A stretch of DNA of 64,000 nt from Burkholderia anthina (GCF_902498995.1 NZ_CABVLY010000015.1:62001-126000), one strand, 5' to 3'. Positions 51,125 to 60,629 are shown, counted from the first letter of the stretch. Notes: a model not told the origin generated them from the letters alone. Numbers and translations are program-made.

Positions 51125-51754
51125 TTACGCCTGCCGCGCGGTCAGCAGCTTGATTCCCAGTCCGACGAACAGCAGCCCGCTCGCGCGCTTCGCCGCGCGT
51201 ACCCACGGGCTGACGCCGAAGCCGCGATGGAGCCGGCGCACGCCGAACGAATAGACGCTGTGAACGACGATGACGGTGCAGGCGATCGTCGCGTACATCA
51301 CGACGAACTGCATCGCGAGCGGACGATCGTGCGCGATGAACTGCGGCATGAACGCCGACAGGAAGATCATCGTCTTCGGATTGCTGCCCGACACGAACAG
51401 CGCTTCACGGAACAGCTTCCGGCGGTCGGGCTCGACGAGTGCCGCGTTGCCGTCCGGCGAACGTCGACGGCGGCTGCCGCGCAGTTGCCGGATGCCGAGC
51501 ACGATCAGATACGCCGCGCCGACGATCTTCATCGCGACGAACAGCGGCGGCATGGCGGCGAGCACCGCGCCGACGCCGAGCGCGACCAGCATGACCACCA
51601 CACCCTGCGCGACGAGGTTGCCGGCGATCGTCGCGGCGGTGCCGCGCGTGCCGTAGCGCACCGTGTTGCGGATCACGAGCAGCACGTTGGGGCCCGGCGA
51701 CAGCGTCGTCGCGAGATAGGCGGCGGCAAACAGCATCCAGGTCTGAATGGACAT
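51125..51754 (-). CDS. LysE/RhtB-family amino acid exporter
   Basis: 209 residues with about six membrane helices and the family's N-terminal SPGPNVLLVIRNTVRYG motif. A polar loop near residues 90-110 (RGSRRRRSPDG) separates the two halves. The substrate cannot be predicted; threonine, homoserine, leucine or lysine are all known for the family. It is convergent with the LRR-kinase gene. Confidence 0.88.
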   Translation of the reverse strand: MSIQTWMLFAAAYLATTLSPGPNVLLVIRNTVRYGTRGTAATIAGNLVAQGVVVMLVALGVGAVLAAMPPLFVAMKIVGAAYLIVLGIRQLRGSRRRRSPDGNAALVEPDRRKLFREALFVSGSNPKTMIFLSAFMPQFIAHDRPLAMQFVVMYATIACTVIVVHSVYSFGVRRLHRGFGVSPWVRAAKRASGLLFVGLGIKLLTARQA

Positions 51755-51834
51755 GCGGTGCTCCGGGAGACGGTTTCTGCGATCGGGGTGACGCCGTGCA
51801 TGATGCCACGGCGCGAATCACCCCGATCGCAGCG

Positions 51835-52008
51835 TCAACGCGCGTCGCGCACGCAGTAGGCGGCGATCGACGACGGCGCATCGATCGCGGCGGGCCGCGT
51901 CATCCACGCGATCCACGCCGCCCACAACCCGCAGACGATCAGTACGGCGACATTCAGCGGCGTCCGGTAACGGACGATCAGGTCGGCCAGCGGCAGGCGT
52001 TCTTTCAT
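51835..52008 (-). CDS. Small membrane protein at the end of the copper cluster
   Basis: 57 residues from the Met at 52008, which has GGAG at good spacing; an in-frame ATG at 52020 is the alternative. One transmembrane helix (LNVAVLIVCGLWAAWIAWM) is flanked by basic and polar ends. It lies 32 bp after the PCuAC gene and is probably the last gene of the copper operon. No family recognised. Confidence 0.55.
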   Translation of the reverse strand: MKERLPLADLIVRYRTPLNVAVLIVCGLWAAWIAWMTRPAAIDAPSSIAAYCVRDAR

Positions 52009-52040
52009 GTTCGTCTCCATCGGTCGCGGTGCCGGCGGCG

Positions 52041-52490
52041 TTACTGGCCGGTGTACGACGGCGCCTTCGCGTCGCAGGTCACGGACACCGTCGAGCCGTC
52101 GGCGAAATGCAGCCGGAACGGGATCTTCGCGCCGGGCGTGACGTTCTGGCGCGGTTGTTCGAGCATCACGTGATAGCTCTTCGGCTTGAACATCACCGTG
52201 CCGTGCGCGGGCACCTCGACCGTGTCGACGTGGACCATCTTCGCGGTGCTGCCGGCCGTCTGCGTTTCGTGCAGCATGGCCATCCCGAATGCCGGCGTGT
52301 CGATGCCCGTGAGCGTCGCGGGGGTGTCGCCGTCGTTCTTCAGCGTGAAGTAGCCGGACGACGGCACCGTCGCGGGCATCGCGCGGATCCAGCAGGCATC
52401 GGCCTGTACGGCCGGCGCGGCGAACGTGGCGGGAGCGTGCAGCGCGAACAGTGCGGACAGCAGGGCGGCCGGAATCGAGCGTTTCATCAT
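52041..52490 (-). CDS. Periplasmic copper chaperone PCu(A)C
   Basis: 149 residues with a signal peptide ending TFA-AP. The copper-binding pattern is present: M in FGMAMLHETQ, the following H, then M in KMVHVDTVE and HVM in KSYHVML. The family delivers Cu(I) to the CuA centre of cytochrome oxidase. Two extra Cys (ACWIRAMP and VTCDAK) may form a disulfide. It lies 73 bp downstream of copC. Confidence 0.85.
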   Translation of the reverse strand: MMKRSIPAALLSALFALHAPATFAAPAVQADACWIRAMPATVPSSGYFTLKNDGDTPATLTGIDTPAFGMAMLHETQTAGSTAKMVHVDTVEVPAHGTVMFKPKSYHVMLEQPRQNVTPGAKIPFRLHFADGSTVSVTCDAKAPSYTGQ

Positions 52491-52563
52491 GTGTTCTCCT
52501 TATCGAAAGTACGGGATGCGGATGGCGCGGCGATGCGCCCCTGGCGATGCGGGCATGCGCGTG

Positions 52564-52929
52564 TCACTTCAGCGTGAACGCGTAGTGCCCCTGGGTCCGG
52601 TGGCCGTCGCTGGCCACGGCGACCCATGCGACCGTGTAGGTGCCGGCCGTCAGGCTCGTCAGCGCGACGTGCATCCGCTTGCGGTTGCCGTCGTCGACGA
52701 CGGCCTTGCCGGTCGCGACCGACTGGCCGTGGCTGTCGGTCACGGCGATCGAGCTGAATGCGGGTTCGAGCGCCTCGTCGAAATCGATCGTGACGGCTTG
52801 CGGTGCGGCGGTGAGCGTTGCGCCGGCGGCCGGCTGCTGCGTTTTCGGAAACGCATGCGCGTGGGCGGCCTGGACGATGACGAAGGTCAGGGCGGCGATG
52901 GCGCCGCGGAAAAGCGTGGATGTTTTCAT
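52564..52929 (-). CDS. copC: Periplasmic copper-binding protein CopC
   Basis: 121 residues with a signal peptide ending AHA, so that the mature chain begins with His, the N-terminal Cu(II) ligand of CopC proteins (HAFPKTQQPAAG). The second site uses Asp and His in the late VASDGHRTQGHY segment. The start overlaps the stop of the small upstream frame by four bases. Confidence 0.88.
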   Translation of the reverse strand: MKTSTLFRGAIAALTFVIVQAAHAHAFPKTQQPAAGATLTAAPQAVTIDFDEALEPAFSSIAVTDSHGQSVATGKAVVDDGNRKRMHVALTSLTAGTYTVAWVAVASDGHRTQGHYAFTLK

Positions 52930-53168
52930 GGCTTGGGAAATGCGTTGTGGATCGGGTTGGGGAAAATGCCGTCGAGATGCACACGAGCCCGCAGCAGGGG
53001 CGCGATGTGACCGTACTGGAGGTCGAACGCATCGCCGACGCTCGGGTCGTCGATGGTCATCGTGACGGGGCGCGCGCGATTTCCCGCGCTCGCGCTCGCA
53101 TGCTCATGCGCGGCGACGGCGACGCACGCGCACGGTGCCATGCGGCGCGCGGCAATAAGGGTCGACAT
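52926..53168 (-). pseudogene. Internally deleted copper-cluster gene
   Basis: 80 codons with a ribosome site (GAGG) before the ATG and a stop overlapping copC. The N-terminus has the character of a secreted protein leading to TIDDPSVGD; the C-terminus ends LDGIFPNPIHNAF. Both pieces resemble the two ends of a roughly 300-residue outer-membrane transporter-like protein that sits beside copC in related gene clusters, so about 200 codons seem to be missing in frame. This is from memory of the family and not proven. Alternatively it is a small genuine gene. Confidence 0.45.
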
Positions 53169-53260
53169 GATCGTCCTCGTGAACGTGACACGGCACGGGC
53201 GCCGGCAGGGCGCGCGCGAACGGCGCGATGCGTTCGGGCATCGCGCGCTGTGGCTGCGGT

Positions 53261-53638
53261 TCAGGCGGAGGCGGGTGGGGCGCGCGGCTGCGCGGCCGTG
53301 AGCGGCAACGCGCGGCGCAGGCTTTCGAAGCGGGTTGCTTCGCGATGCTGGACGACGCGCACATGGGCCGCGAACGTCAGTTCGGGCGCGGGCAGCGCGG
53401 GCGTATGGGCGAGCAGGCTGCAATAGCCGCACGCCTGCAAATGGGCTTGCAGGCTCTTCGACGACGAACGGGTTTGATGGTCGCCGGCGACCGGGCCGGT
53501 CGTACAGTAGCCGGCGAGCAGTGCATCGACGCGGCCTTGCGTCGTCAGCGCCTGCGAGATCGTCGGCGCGAGCGCCGTCATCAGGATGGCGAGCATCCCG
53601 ATCAGACTGCCGATCTTCCGGAGGCGACGACTGAGCAT
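53261..53638 (-). CDS. DUF2946 family protein
   Basis: 125 residues from the Met at 53638; the longer frame lacks a ribosome site. A hydrophobic leader (IGSLIGMLAILMTALAPTISQAL) is followed by a Cys pair (YCTTGP and ACGYCSLL) and a late hydrophobic/His segment, which is the DUF2946 pattern seen beside copper-handling genes. It is the first gene of the copper cluster. Confidence 0.75.
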   Translation of the reverse strand: MLSRRLRKIGSLIGMLAILMTALAPTISQALTTQGRVDALLAGYCTTGPVAGDHQTRSSSKSLQAHLQACGYCSLLAHTPALPAPELTFAAHVRVVQHREATRFESLRRALPLTAAQPRAPPASA

Positions 53639-53743
53639 GCGACGAACAGCGGCGTGAGGACTGCGATGGGGCGGATTATGCCATGCACCCCGCGAGGCCG
53701 GCATGCGTGCGTCCGCATGCCGGGGATGGCGGGCAAGCGCCGG

Positions 53744-54238
53744 TTACGCGTGCGTTGCCAGATATTTCGTGATCAGCGTCATCTGCGCGGCCCAGCCGTG
53801 ATCGTTCATTTCGCGTGCCTTCGCGCGACGCGCTTCGATCAGCTGGTCGAACCCCGTTTCAGTGACCGTGAGCCGGGTGCCGCCGTTTTGCTCGGCGATC
53901 GCGAACGTGACGAGCGTCATCGGCTCGGCCGAGTAATCGAAGTTCGGATCGATCGCGAACGGATGCCAGCGGAACGAGAACAGTTGCTTCGGTTCGACGC
54001 GCTCGACGACGATTTCGAATACAGCGCCCGCGTAGGGCTCCTGGGCCTTGGCGACGTCGTCGTCGACGCGCGTCGGCGTGATGCGGCCGAACAGCGGCTG
54101 GCCTTCCGTGAACGGCCCGTCGAAGGCGACACCGAACCACGTGCCGAATTCCCCGGAATTGCTGATGGCTTCCCACACGCGCGCCGGCGGCGCGGCGAGC
54201 ACGGCCTGTTTCTCGATGCGATCGGTTGACTGGGTCAT
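53744..54238 (-). CDS. SRPBCC (AHSA1-type) domain protein
   Basis: 164 residues from the Met at 54238, with GGGAG upstream. The START-like ligand-binding fold is shown by VWEAISNSGEFGTWFGVAFDG, FRWHPFAIDP and TVTETGFDQL. Proteins of this family bind small hydrophobic ligands or serve as co-chaperones; no specific role is visible. The neighbouring ferredoxin gene is 62 bp upstream. Confidence 0.85.
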   Translation of the reverse strand: MTQSTDRIEKQAVLAAPPARVWEAISNSGEFGTWFGVAFDGPFTEGQPLFGRITPTRVDDDVAKAQEPYAGAVFEIVVERVEPKQLFSFRWHPFAIDPNFDYSAEPMTLVTFAIAEQNGGTRLTVTETGFDQLIEARRAKAREMNDHGWAAQMTLITKYLATHA

Positions 54239-54300
54239 CACATTCTCCCGACGGGCTTGCCCGTCACGGTTGCAGGACGGCGCGCAACGGCGCGTCGCGT

Positions 54301-54603
54301 TCAGTCGATCATCTCCGCGTCGGGCACGTCGAGCACGACATCCGACGTTGCGACGGCCACGCACGGCAGCGTATAGCCGTCGGCCTTTTCCTCGCGGCTC
54401 AACCCGGGCCATTCGATCGTGTAGCGTACGCTGCCGCTGACGATCCTGCACAGGCAGCTTCGGCACGTACCGTTGCGGCACGAACGCGGCAGCCTGACGT
54501 GCGCGAACGCGGCGGCTTCGAGCAGGGTCAGCGAATCGGGTGCGTCGAACGTCGCGCCGAGCGGCTCGATGCGCACGAGAGGCGGATGGTCGGGATCGGT
54601 CAT
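54301..54603 (-). CDS. Plant-type 2Fe-2S ferredoxin
   Basis: 100 residues with the cluster motif CRNGTCRSC and a further Cys in CRIVSG, and the fourth ligand in TLPCVAVATSDVVLD. The spacing C-x4-C-x2-C is the plant-type pattern. It may serve an oxygenase elsewhere; none is adjacent. Confidence 0.85.
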   Translation of the reverse strand: MTDPDHPPLVRIEPLGATFDAPDSLTLLEAAAFAHVRLPRSCRNGTCRSCLCRIVSGSVRYTIEWPGLSREEKADGYTLPCVAVATSDVVLDVPDAEMID

Positions 54604-54680
54604 GGGGCGAAACGGCGGCGGCGAGGCAAGCGCCAAGCATACCCGAAGCCGCATGCGGCCGGCGCCCGCTGGCCGGCGCG

Positions 54681-56570
54681 TCAATGGCGGCGCAGGTAGC
54701 GGTACACGGTGTTGCGGGCGAGCCCGAGTTCCCGCGCGGCCGCCGACACGTTGCCGCCGTGCCGCGCGAGCACCGCATCGATCACCGCGGCCTGGTGGCT
54801 TTGCAGCGTCGTCGTTTCGCTTGCGTCGGCCGGCGCGGCGGGCGACGCCGATGCATCGTCGCAGTCGAGCCAGAAATCGTCGGGCAGATGCGCGAGCGCG
54901 ATCTCGGCTTCGTCTTCGGCGAGCATGCCCGCGGTGCGCAGCACGTTGGTCATTTGCCGCAGGTTGCCGGGCCAGCGGTGGCGCATGAACGCGTCGAGCA
55001 CGTCGGGCGCGAGACGGCACGGCATCGGCTCGCTGCGCGCGAGCCGCGCGAGGATGCGCTCGACCAGCGCCGGCAGGTCGGTGCGGTCGGCCAGTGCCGG
55101 CAGCGTGACCGCGAGGCCGTTGATCCGGTAGAACAGGTCTTCGCGGAACGTGCCTTCGGCGATCATCGCGCGCAGGTCGCGGTGAGTCGCGCAGACCACG
55201 CGCACGTCGACCGGCACCGCGCGCGCGCCGCCGAGCGGCATCACCGCGCGTTCCTGCAGCACGCGCATCAGCCGGACCTGCTGCGCGAGCGGCATGTCGC
55301 CGATTTCGTCGAGAAACAGCGTGCCGCCGTCGGCCTGCGCGATCTTGCCGGGGCTGCCGCGCTTGCGTGCGCCGGTGAAGGCGCCGTCCTCATAGCCGAA
55401 CAGTTCGGCTTCGATCAGCGAATCCGGCAGCGCCGCGCAGTTCACCGCGACGAACGGGCCGTCCGAGCGCGGCGACGCCTGGTGCAGCGCGCGGGCGAGC
55501 CATTCCTTGCCGGTGCCCGTCTGGCCGAGGATCAGCAGCGGCAGGTCGCGTCCGCGGATCTTCGCGACGCGTTCGAGCACCGCGGCCATGCGCGCGTCGC
55601 CGGTGTCGAGCGTCGCGAACGTGATCGCGTCGGGGTCCTGTGCGGGCACGCGCACGGCAGGGGCGGGCGGCGTGACGGCGACCGTCGTCTTGTGCGCTTC
55701 CGCGAATTCGCAGCGCGCGAGCACGCGCACGCCGGTCGGCAGCGTCAGGCGGAACGATGCGCCGGGCGCGCGCGCCGCCTGCTGGGCGAGCTGGCCGAAC
55801 TGCATGCCGAACAGCGCATCGCAGCCGCGATGCTGCAAGGCATCGAACGTTGCGCCGAGCTGGAATTGTGCGCTGCGATTCGCGGCGATCAGCCCGCCGT
55901 CGGGGCCGAACGCAACGAGCCCGGCGAACAGCGAGTCGACGCAATCCTCGTGGGCGTGAAAGCGCAGCCGCAGCGCCTGCGCGCACTGGTTCGCGAACAG
56001 ATGGTTCTCGATCAGCTGCGCGGACATCCGCACCAGCGCGAGCGTATGCGAGCTGAACCCGCGCGGGTCGCCGCTGACGTCGAGCGCGCCGAGCGTGCGG
56101 CCGAACGGATCGATGATCGGCGCGCACGAGCAGGTGAGGATGTGGTTGGCGCGCAGGAAGTGTTCGGGGCCGTGTACCGCGACGGCCTGGCCGGACGCGA
56201 GCGCGGTGCCGATCGCATTGGTGCCGCGTGCGCCTTCGGCCCACGACACGCCGTTGCACAGTGCGACGCGGTTTGCTTTCTCGATGAAGTCCGCGTCGCC
56301 GATGCTGTGCAGGATCACGCCGTCGGCATCGGTGAGCAGCACGAGGCTTTGCGTGTCGGCGATCTGTGCGTGGAGGTCTTCCATCACCGGGCGCGCATGT
56401 GCGAACAGTGCATGGTTCGTGTCGAGCAGTTCGCGCAGTGCGAGCAGCGACAGCGGCGAGAAATCGGGGTGCTCGTTCGCGCGCAGGCCGACCGCGGTCG
56501 AACGCGCATGCGCCTGCGCGAGCAGGTCGATGCGGCCCGTGGTGGCGGGCAGCACGAAAGATTGAGGCAT
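54681..56570 (-). CDS. Sigma-54-dependent activator of the AcoR type
   Basis: 629 residues from the Met at 56570 with AGGAG upstream. The N-terminal half contains a GAF domain (residues about 80-210). The central AAA+ domain has Walker A GQTGTGKE, the sigma-54 contact GAFTGA, and Walker [11 protein letters not shown]. The C-terminus is a Fis-type helix-turn-helix ([20 protein letters not shown]). AcoR-type activators respond to acetoin, alcohols or similar small molecules. No sigma-54 promoter was found nearby, so its targets may be elsewhere. Confidence 0.9.
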   Translation of the reverse strand: MPQSFVLPATTGRIDLLAQAHARSTAVGLRANEHPDFSPLSLLALRELLDTNHALFAHARPVMEDLHAQIADTQSLVLLTDADGVILHSIGDADFIEKANRVALCNGVSWAEGARGTNAIGTALASGQAVAVHGPEHFLRANHILTCSCAPIIDPFGRTLGALDVSGDPRGFSSHTLALVRMSAQLIENHLFANQCAQALRLRFHAHEDCVDSLFAGLVAFGPDGGLIAANRSAQFQLGATFDALQHRGCDALFGMQFGQLAQQAARAPGASFRLTLPTGVRVLARCEFAEAHKTTVAVTPPAPAVRVPAQDPDAITFATLDTGDARMAAVLERVAKIRGRDLPLLILGQTGTGKEWLARALHQASPRSDGPFVAVNCAALPDSLIEAELFGYEDGAFTGARKRGSPGKIAQADGGTLFLDEIGDMPLAQQVRLMRVLQERAVMPLGGARAVPVDVRVVCATHRDLRAMIAEGTFREDLFYRINGLAVTLPALADRTDLPALVERILARLARSEPMPCRLAPDVLDAFMRHRWPGNLRQMTNVLRTAGMLAEDEAEIALAHLPDDFWLDCDDASASPAAPADASETTTLQSHQAAVIDAVLARHGGNVSAAARELGLARNTVYRYLRRH

Positions 56571-56900
56571 GTCTTGTCTCCTGTCGACCAGAGTTAGCGC
56601 TTTAGCGCTTGCTCTGGTTCCATGCTTCGCGGTCGGCTGGAATGGATGCTTCAGCGCTTGCTTGGCCCCGACGCTTCGCACTCGGTCCCGGCCAGCGCTT
56701 CCGCACCGCAACAACCCAAACCCCGGCCGCCGCCTTGATATCGCACCATCATACAAGCGCCGCGTGCGTTGCGCGACCGCGAACAAAATCCCCTTGCTTT
56801 TAAGCGTATGCCTGCAATGATTGAAGTGGAGCACGCACGCGCCGTGTTCCGCATCGCAACATGCATGCGACGTGACATGCATCCGTTCGGGAGACGCATC
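56571..56900. repeat. Intergenic region with repeated GCGCTT words
   Basis: The first 130 bp contain a series of related short words (AGCGCTTTAGCGCTTGCTC, TTCAGCGCTTGCTTGG, CCAGCGCTTCC) in one direction. They do not encode a protein or a terminator. The rest of the 330 bp shows nothing certain; a promoter for the downstream small gene is expected near 56860. Confidence 0.4.
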
Positions 56901-57092
56901 ATGGTTCGAACGGAACTGAGAGTCGTGCTGGCGGCCATCGCCACCTTCATCATGCTGGGCGGCATCGCCGTGGCGATCCACGGCCTGCTGTTCGACCTGG
57001 GCACCGCGGTGCGATACGGGGCCGCCGCCATCGCGGTGGGCGCCACGACCGCGGCGATCTCGCTGAACATCTGGCCGACCGACCCTCACTGA
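56901..57092 (+). CDS. Small membrane protein
   Basis: 63 residues from an ATG with GGGAG at good spacing. Two hydrophobic segments (VVLAAIATFIMLGGIAVAIHGLL and YGAAAIAVGATTAAISL) predict a hairpin in the inner membrane. No family recognised. It is a single-gene unit; the 240 bp after it hold nothing supported. Confidence 0.6.
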   Translation: MVRTELRVVLAAIATFIMLGGIAVAIHGLLFDLGTAVRYGAAAIAVGATTAAISLNIWPTDPH

Positions 57093-57334
57093 CGCCGTTT
57101 GGCCCAGGGTGCCGGATGCCGCGCAGGTCAGACGAAATGCGCGTCGGAACGACGCACATCGCAAATTTTGCCTCCTGCGCGAAACCGTCTAAAGTGGAAT
57201 GCAACCGGCATGCATTGTTCGCGCCATACCCCCGCGAACGGTGTCTCTGTCGGCGAGCCCGCGTACATTCTCGTCCGGCCGGTAGCGGACGATGGACGCG
57301 GTCATTCGCTTTCTACCGGCGATAGGCGGCTCCC

Positions 57335-57622
57335 ATGCAGATCCATTTCACGAACGAGAAGCCCGAATATTCGGGGCGCGACTTGATGCTCGGGTTCATG
57401 GCGTTGGTCAATGGCGAGCGTGTCCAATGTCAGATTACAGCCGAGGCGCTGGAGGACCATTTCGGTGCGGCATCGCCGCGCTTCGAGGACATGGTCGGTG
57501 CGTACGATCAGCATCGCGAACGTATCGAGGCGGCCGCACGGCGGCTGCTGTCCGAAACGCGTGCGCAATGCGTGACGCTGCGTAGCGGCTACGTGCGCTT
57601 CTATGAGGCGAACTGGCGCTGA
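57335..57622 (+). CDS. DUF1488 family protein
   Basis: 95 residues: MQIHFTNEKPEYSGRDLMLGFMALVNG at the start and ITAEALEDHFGA in the middle are the DUF1488 hallmark. The family is small, soluble and of unknown function, and frequent in Burkholderia and Pseudomonas. Confidence 0.8.
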   Translation: MQIHFTNEKPEYSGRDLMLGFMALVNGERVQCQITAEALEDHFGAASPRFEDMVGAYDQHRERIEAAARRLLSETRAQCVTLRSGYVRFYEANWR

Positions 57623-57742
57623 ACCGGACGACCGGGCAGCGACTGAGCGGGCGCCGGTTACCGGCGCCCGTGTCGTATCGGCGCATGCGTGCCGGGCCGG
57701 ACGCGCGCGCGACGATGCGCGCGTCGTTTCCCTCTTTCTCTG

Positions 57743-58606
57743 TCAGTCCGCCCCGGTGAGCGCATACGCGCCACCGGTTTCGCCGTGCGCTCGCGCGATG
57801 CGCGCGAAGCCCGTTTCGGCGAGATGCATTCCCGCGATCAGCAGATCGTCCGAAGCTGCTTCGGCGAGCGTGGCCGCGCGCGTCGCGACAGCCAGCGCCG
57901 GATCGTGATCGAACGCGATCGACACGTCCGGACGCGCGACCTGAATCGGCGCGAAATGCACGAGATCGCCCCAGATCAACAGACGCTCGTCATGCGATTC
58001 GACGCGATACCCCGTGTGGCCGGGCGTATGTCCCGGTAGCGGCACCGCGACGATGCCGGGCAGCACGTCGCCCGCTTCGATGGTGCGCAGCCGGGCGCGA
58101 CAGGCATCGAACGCGCGCCGCGCGATCCGGAAATTGCCGCGGGCCCGTTCGTTGGCCTGCTCGAACGCCGCGTCGTCCAGCCAGAACGCCCGTTCCCGTT
58201 CGTGAATGCGCACCTCCGCGTGCGCGAAGGCCGGTTGCCCGTCCGGGTCGAGCAAGCCGCCGATGTGGTCGGGGTGCGCGTGCGTCAGCAGGATCGTGTC
58301 GATGTCGCGCGCGTCGATGCCGGCTTGCGCCAGCGACGGCATCAGCCGGCCGCCCCAGTTGCGGATGCCGCCGGCACCGGTGTCGACGAGCACGGTGCGG
58401 CCATGCCCGCGGATCACGTAGCAGTTGATATTGACGCTCGACGGCGCGGCGATGCCCGCGCGGTGCATGATGCCGGTCGCGTCGTCGGTCTCGATGTTCG
58501 ACAGCAGGTCGAGGCCGGCGGTCAGTGCGCCGTCGCTGATGGCGACGACCGAGAAATCGCCGACCCGGCGGCACGGAAACGGGGGGCGGGGAAGGAGTTC
58601 GCTCAT
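57743..58606 (-). CDS. MBL-fold metallo-hydrolase
   Basis: 287 residues with the metal motif THAHPDH, a second His in PLPGHTPGHT and a later Asp in IWGDLVH, all in the order of the metallo-beta-lactamase fold. The family includes quorum-quenching lactonases; the sequence is not close enough to name one. It follows the tautomerase-like gene after 3 bp, so the two are co-transcribed. Confidence 0.85.
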   Translation of the reverse strand: MSELLPRPPFPCRRVGDFSVVAISDGALTAGLDLLSNIETDDATGIMHRAGIAAPSSVNINCYVIRGHGRTVLVDTGAGGIRNWGGRLMPSLAQAGIDARDIDTILLTHAHPDHIGGLLDPDGQPAFAHAEVRIHERERAFWLDDAAFEQANERARGNFRIARRAFDACRARLRTIEAGDVLPGIVAVPLPGHTPGHTGYRVESHDERLLIWGDLVHFAPIQVARPDVSIAFDHDPALAVATRAATLAEAASDDLLIAGMHLAETGFARIARAHGETGGAYALTGAD

Positions 58607-58609
58607 GGC

Positions 58610-58936
58610 TCAATGTCGGGCGTGAAGGTGGGCGGCGTCGTAGCCGAAGCAGCGGATGCGCGCGACGCATCCGGTGTGGCGAAGCATCTCGCGATCCAGC
58701 GAGACCATGAAGCGATCCATCAATTCAGGGGTGCGAAACGGTTGGATGCGATAGCGGATTTCGGCGCTGACGGGATGCCCGTGGCCGTGCCGGACCGGAA
58801 CGTGGATGACGTGGACCGTGCCGGGCGCGGCCTGCAACACGTCGGTGCAGAGCGTCGCGCAGGCCGACGACAGCGCGTCGAGCGCGGCGTTCGACGGCAT
58901 GTTCGCCTCCGCGATGAAAATCGTGACGCTGGGCAT
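58610..58936 (-). CDS. Tautomerase-like protein
   Basis: 108 residues starting MPSVTIFI, where Pro after the initiator Met is the catalytic base of the 4-oxalocrotonate tautomerase superfamily. The rest (ALSSACATLCTDVLQ, VHVIHVPV) fits one tautomerase subunit with an unusually long C-terminus. It lies between the EthD-like and MBL genes; the three genes plus the divergent LysR gene may form one catabolic unit. Confidence 0.65.
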   Translation of the reverse strand: MPSVTIFIAEANMPSNAALDALSSACATLCTDVLQAAPGTVHVIHVPVRHGHGHPVSAEIRYRIQPFRTPELMDRFMVSLDREMLRHTGCVARIRCFGYDAAHLHARH

Positions 58937-58947
58937 GGCCGGCCCCC

Positions 58948-59484
58948 TCAGCGCGCGGCCGCGCTGACGAGCTGTTCGCCCATCGGCGCATAGAGCCGGA
59001 TCGCGGCGCCGCACGCGTCGGCCGCCTCGGACGCATGCGGCGTCTGATCGCGATCGAGAACGGCCAGCCAACGGGATGCCGGCTGGCGGTCCAGCGCGAC
59101 TGCGTGAATGGCCGTGGCGGCGATTCCCGCTTGCGCGAACGGGGCCGCGTCTTCGCAAACGGCCAGCCATTGATGATCGGCGACGACCGGCGCGGATGCT
59201 GCGCTGTCGTACACGTTGCGTCGCCACTCGACGATGTGCGGCTGCCAGCGCGCGAAGTTGCCGCCGCCGTTGTCGCGATACGCGGCCGACGCCAGCACGT
59301 CGGCGCTGTCGATCGTGTGCAGCGCGAGGTAGACGGGGCCGTCGCCGCCGACGGCGCGCAAGCGTTGCGACGTGCGAAAGCCCGGCACCGAGATCAGCGC
59401 GGGAAGCTTGATCCGGCTGTAGAAGTCGTTCCATTCGGCTTCGGTCGCGGGATCGGCGAAGCTGCATTCAACGGCATAGATCAT
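58948..59484 (-). CDS. EthD-like/ferredoxin-fold protein of unknown function
   Basis: 178 residues from the Met at 59484, which has GGAG at good spacing. The first part (EAEWNDFYSRIKLPALISVPGFRTSQRL) resembles the dimeric alpha-beta barrel of EthD-type proteins, and a second similar half may follow, as in double-domain members. Likely substrate unknown. First gene of the leftward unit, 166 bp from the divergent LysR gene. Confidence 0.6.
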   Translation of the reverse strand: MIYAVECSFADPATEAEWNDFYSRIKLPALISVPGFRTSQRLRAVGGDGPVYLALHTIDSADVLASAAYRDNGGGNFARWQPHIVEWRRNVYDSAASAPVVADHQWLAVCEDAAPFAQAGIAATAIHAVALDRQPASRWLAVLDRDQTPHASEAADACGAAIRLYAPMGEQLVSAAAR

Positions 59485-59650
59485 GACATCTCCAACGGGG
59501 TAGCGAGCGGCCTTCGGCATCGATCGCCGCTCGACGGGTTGAGTTTTTGTCATGATAATTAGCCGGGGAACGGGTGAAAAACGATGATTCGTCACCGTTC
59601 ATTGATCTTTGGTCAAGCTTCGGCCAACCACTGCAGAACCGGGAGCAATC

Positions 59651-60538
59651 GTGACGCGACGCAGGATTCCGAGCAATTCGGCATTGATGGCATTCGAGGC
59701 CGCGGCGCGGCACGGCAGTTTCGCGCGCGCCGCCGACGAACTGGCGTTGACGGAAGGCGCGATCAGCCGCCAGATCGGCCGGCTCGAGACGTTCCTGGGC
59801 GTCGCGCTGTTCGAGCGCATCGGCAACCGCGTGCGGGTGGCGCCGAACGGCGTGCGCTACGCGGCGCAGGTTCGCGAAGTGCTGGACCGGCTCGAGCGCG
59901 ACAGCCAGTACATGATGGGGCAGCCCGGCGACGGCGGCAGCATCGACATCACCGTGACGCCGACATTCGCGACGCGCTGGCTGATTCCCCGGCTCAAGCG
60001 GTTTCAGGCGCGGCATCCGAACATCACGGTGCATTTCGCCGATCGCGCCGAGCCGTTCGTGCTGGCCGGCAGCGGTTTCGATGCGGCGATTCATTTCGAG
60101 CATCCGGCATGGGCCGGCATGCATACGTACCGGTTATGCGAGGAGGTGCTCGTGCCGGTCTGCCATCCGTCGCTGCTCGCCGGCGGGGATCCGGATGCGC
60201 TGCTCGGCACGCTGCCGCGCCTTCACAAGCGCCAGACGCCCGATGCGTGGTCGGCATACGTGCACGAAACGGGGTTGCCGGTGAGCAACCCGGCCGCCGG
60301 CGCACGCTACGATCTTTACTCGATGCTGATCGCGGCGGCCGTGGCCGGGCTCGGCGTCGCGCTGGTGCCGCGGCTGTACGTCGACACCGAGATTGCGCAA
60401 GGCTTGCTCGCGGCGCCCTGGCCGGACGGGCGGGACGTGGTCAAGCGTTTCTGTCTCGTGCTGCCGGATGCGCTGGAACTCGGCGAAGGGCCGCTGCAGA
60501 CCTTCGCGCGCTGGGTGCTCGGCGAGGCGGACTCGTGA
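59651..60538 (+). CDS. LysR-family regulator (GcvA-like)
   Basis: 295 residues from the GTG at 59651, with GGGAG before it. The helix-turn-helix is in FARAADELALTEGAISRQIGRLE and the effector domain begins near residue 90 (DITVTPTFATRWLIPRL, typical of the GcvA/AmpR branch). It is divergent from the EthD-like/tautomerase/MBL genes and is their likely regulator. Confidence 0.85.
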   Translation: MTRRRIPSNSALMAFEAAARHGSFARAADELALTEGAISRQIGRLETFLGVALFERIGNRVRVAPNGVRYAAQVREVLDRLERDSQYMMGQPGDGGSIDITVTPTFATRWLIPRLKRFQARHPNITVHFADRAEPFVLAGSGFDAAIHFEHPAWAGMHTYRLCEEVLVPVCHPSLLAGGDPDALLGTLPRLHKRQTPDAWSAYVHETGLPVSNPAAGARYDLYSMLIAAAVAGLGVALVPRLYVDTEIAQGLLAAPWPDGRDVVKRFCLVLPDALELGEGPLQTFARWVLGEADS

Positions 60539-60575
60539 CCGGGCATCGTCGGCGCCGCGCGCGTATCCCAACGAA

Positions 60576-60600
60576 AACGCCACCCGGAGGTGGCGTTGTT
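60576..60600. terminator. Terminator between convergent genes
   Basis: AACGCCACC (60576-60584) and GGTGGCGTT (60589-60597) form a 9-bp perfect stem with a 4-nt loop, with A residues before and GTTT after. It lies between the LysR gene and the convergent permease gene and can serve both. Confidence 0.75.
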
Positions 60601-60629
60601 TCATCGTGCATCGCGCCGCGGCGCGCGCA

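Noticed and set aside
56769..57092. A 107-codon version of the small membrane protein
   Set aside because: The first 44 codons lack coding character, and the ATG at 56901 has a good ribosome site.
54681..57164. A longer version of the sigma-54 activator starting near 57164
   Set aside because: The Met at 56570 has a strong ribosome site and matches the family start; the extension is not protein-like.
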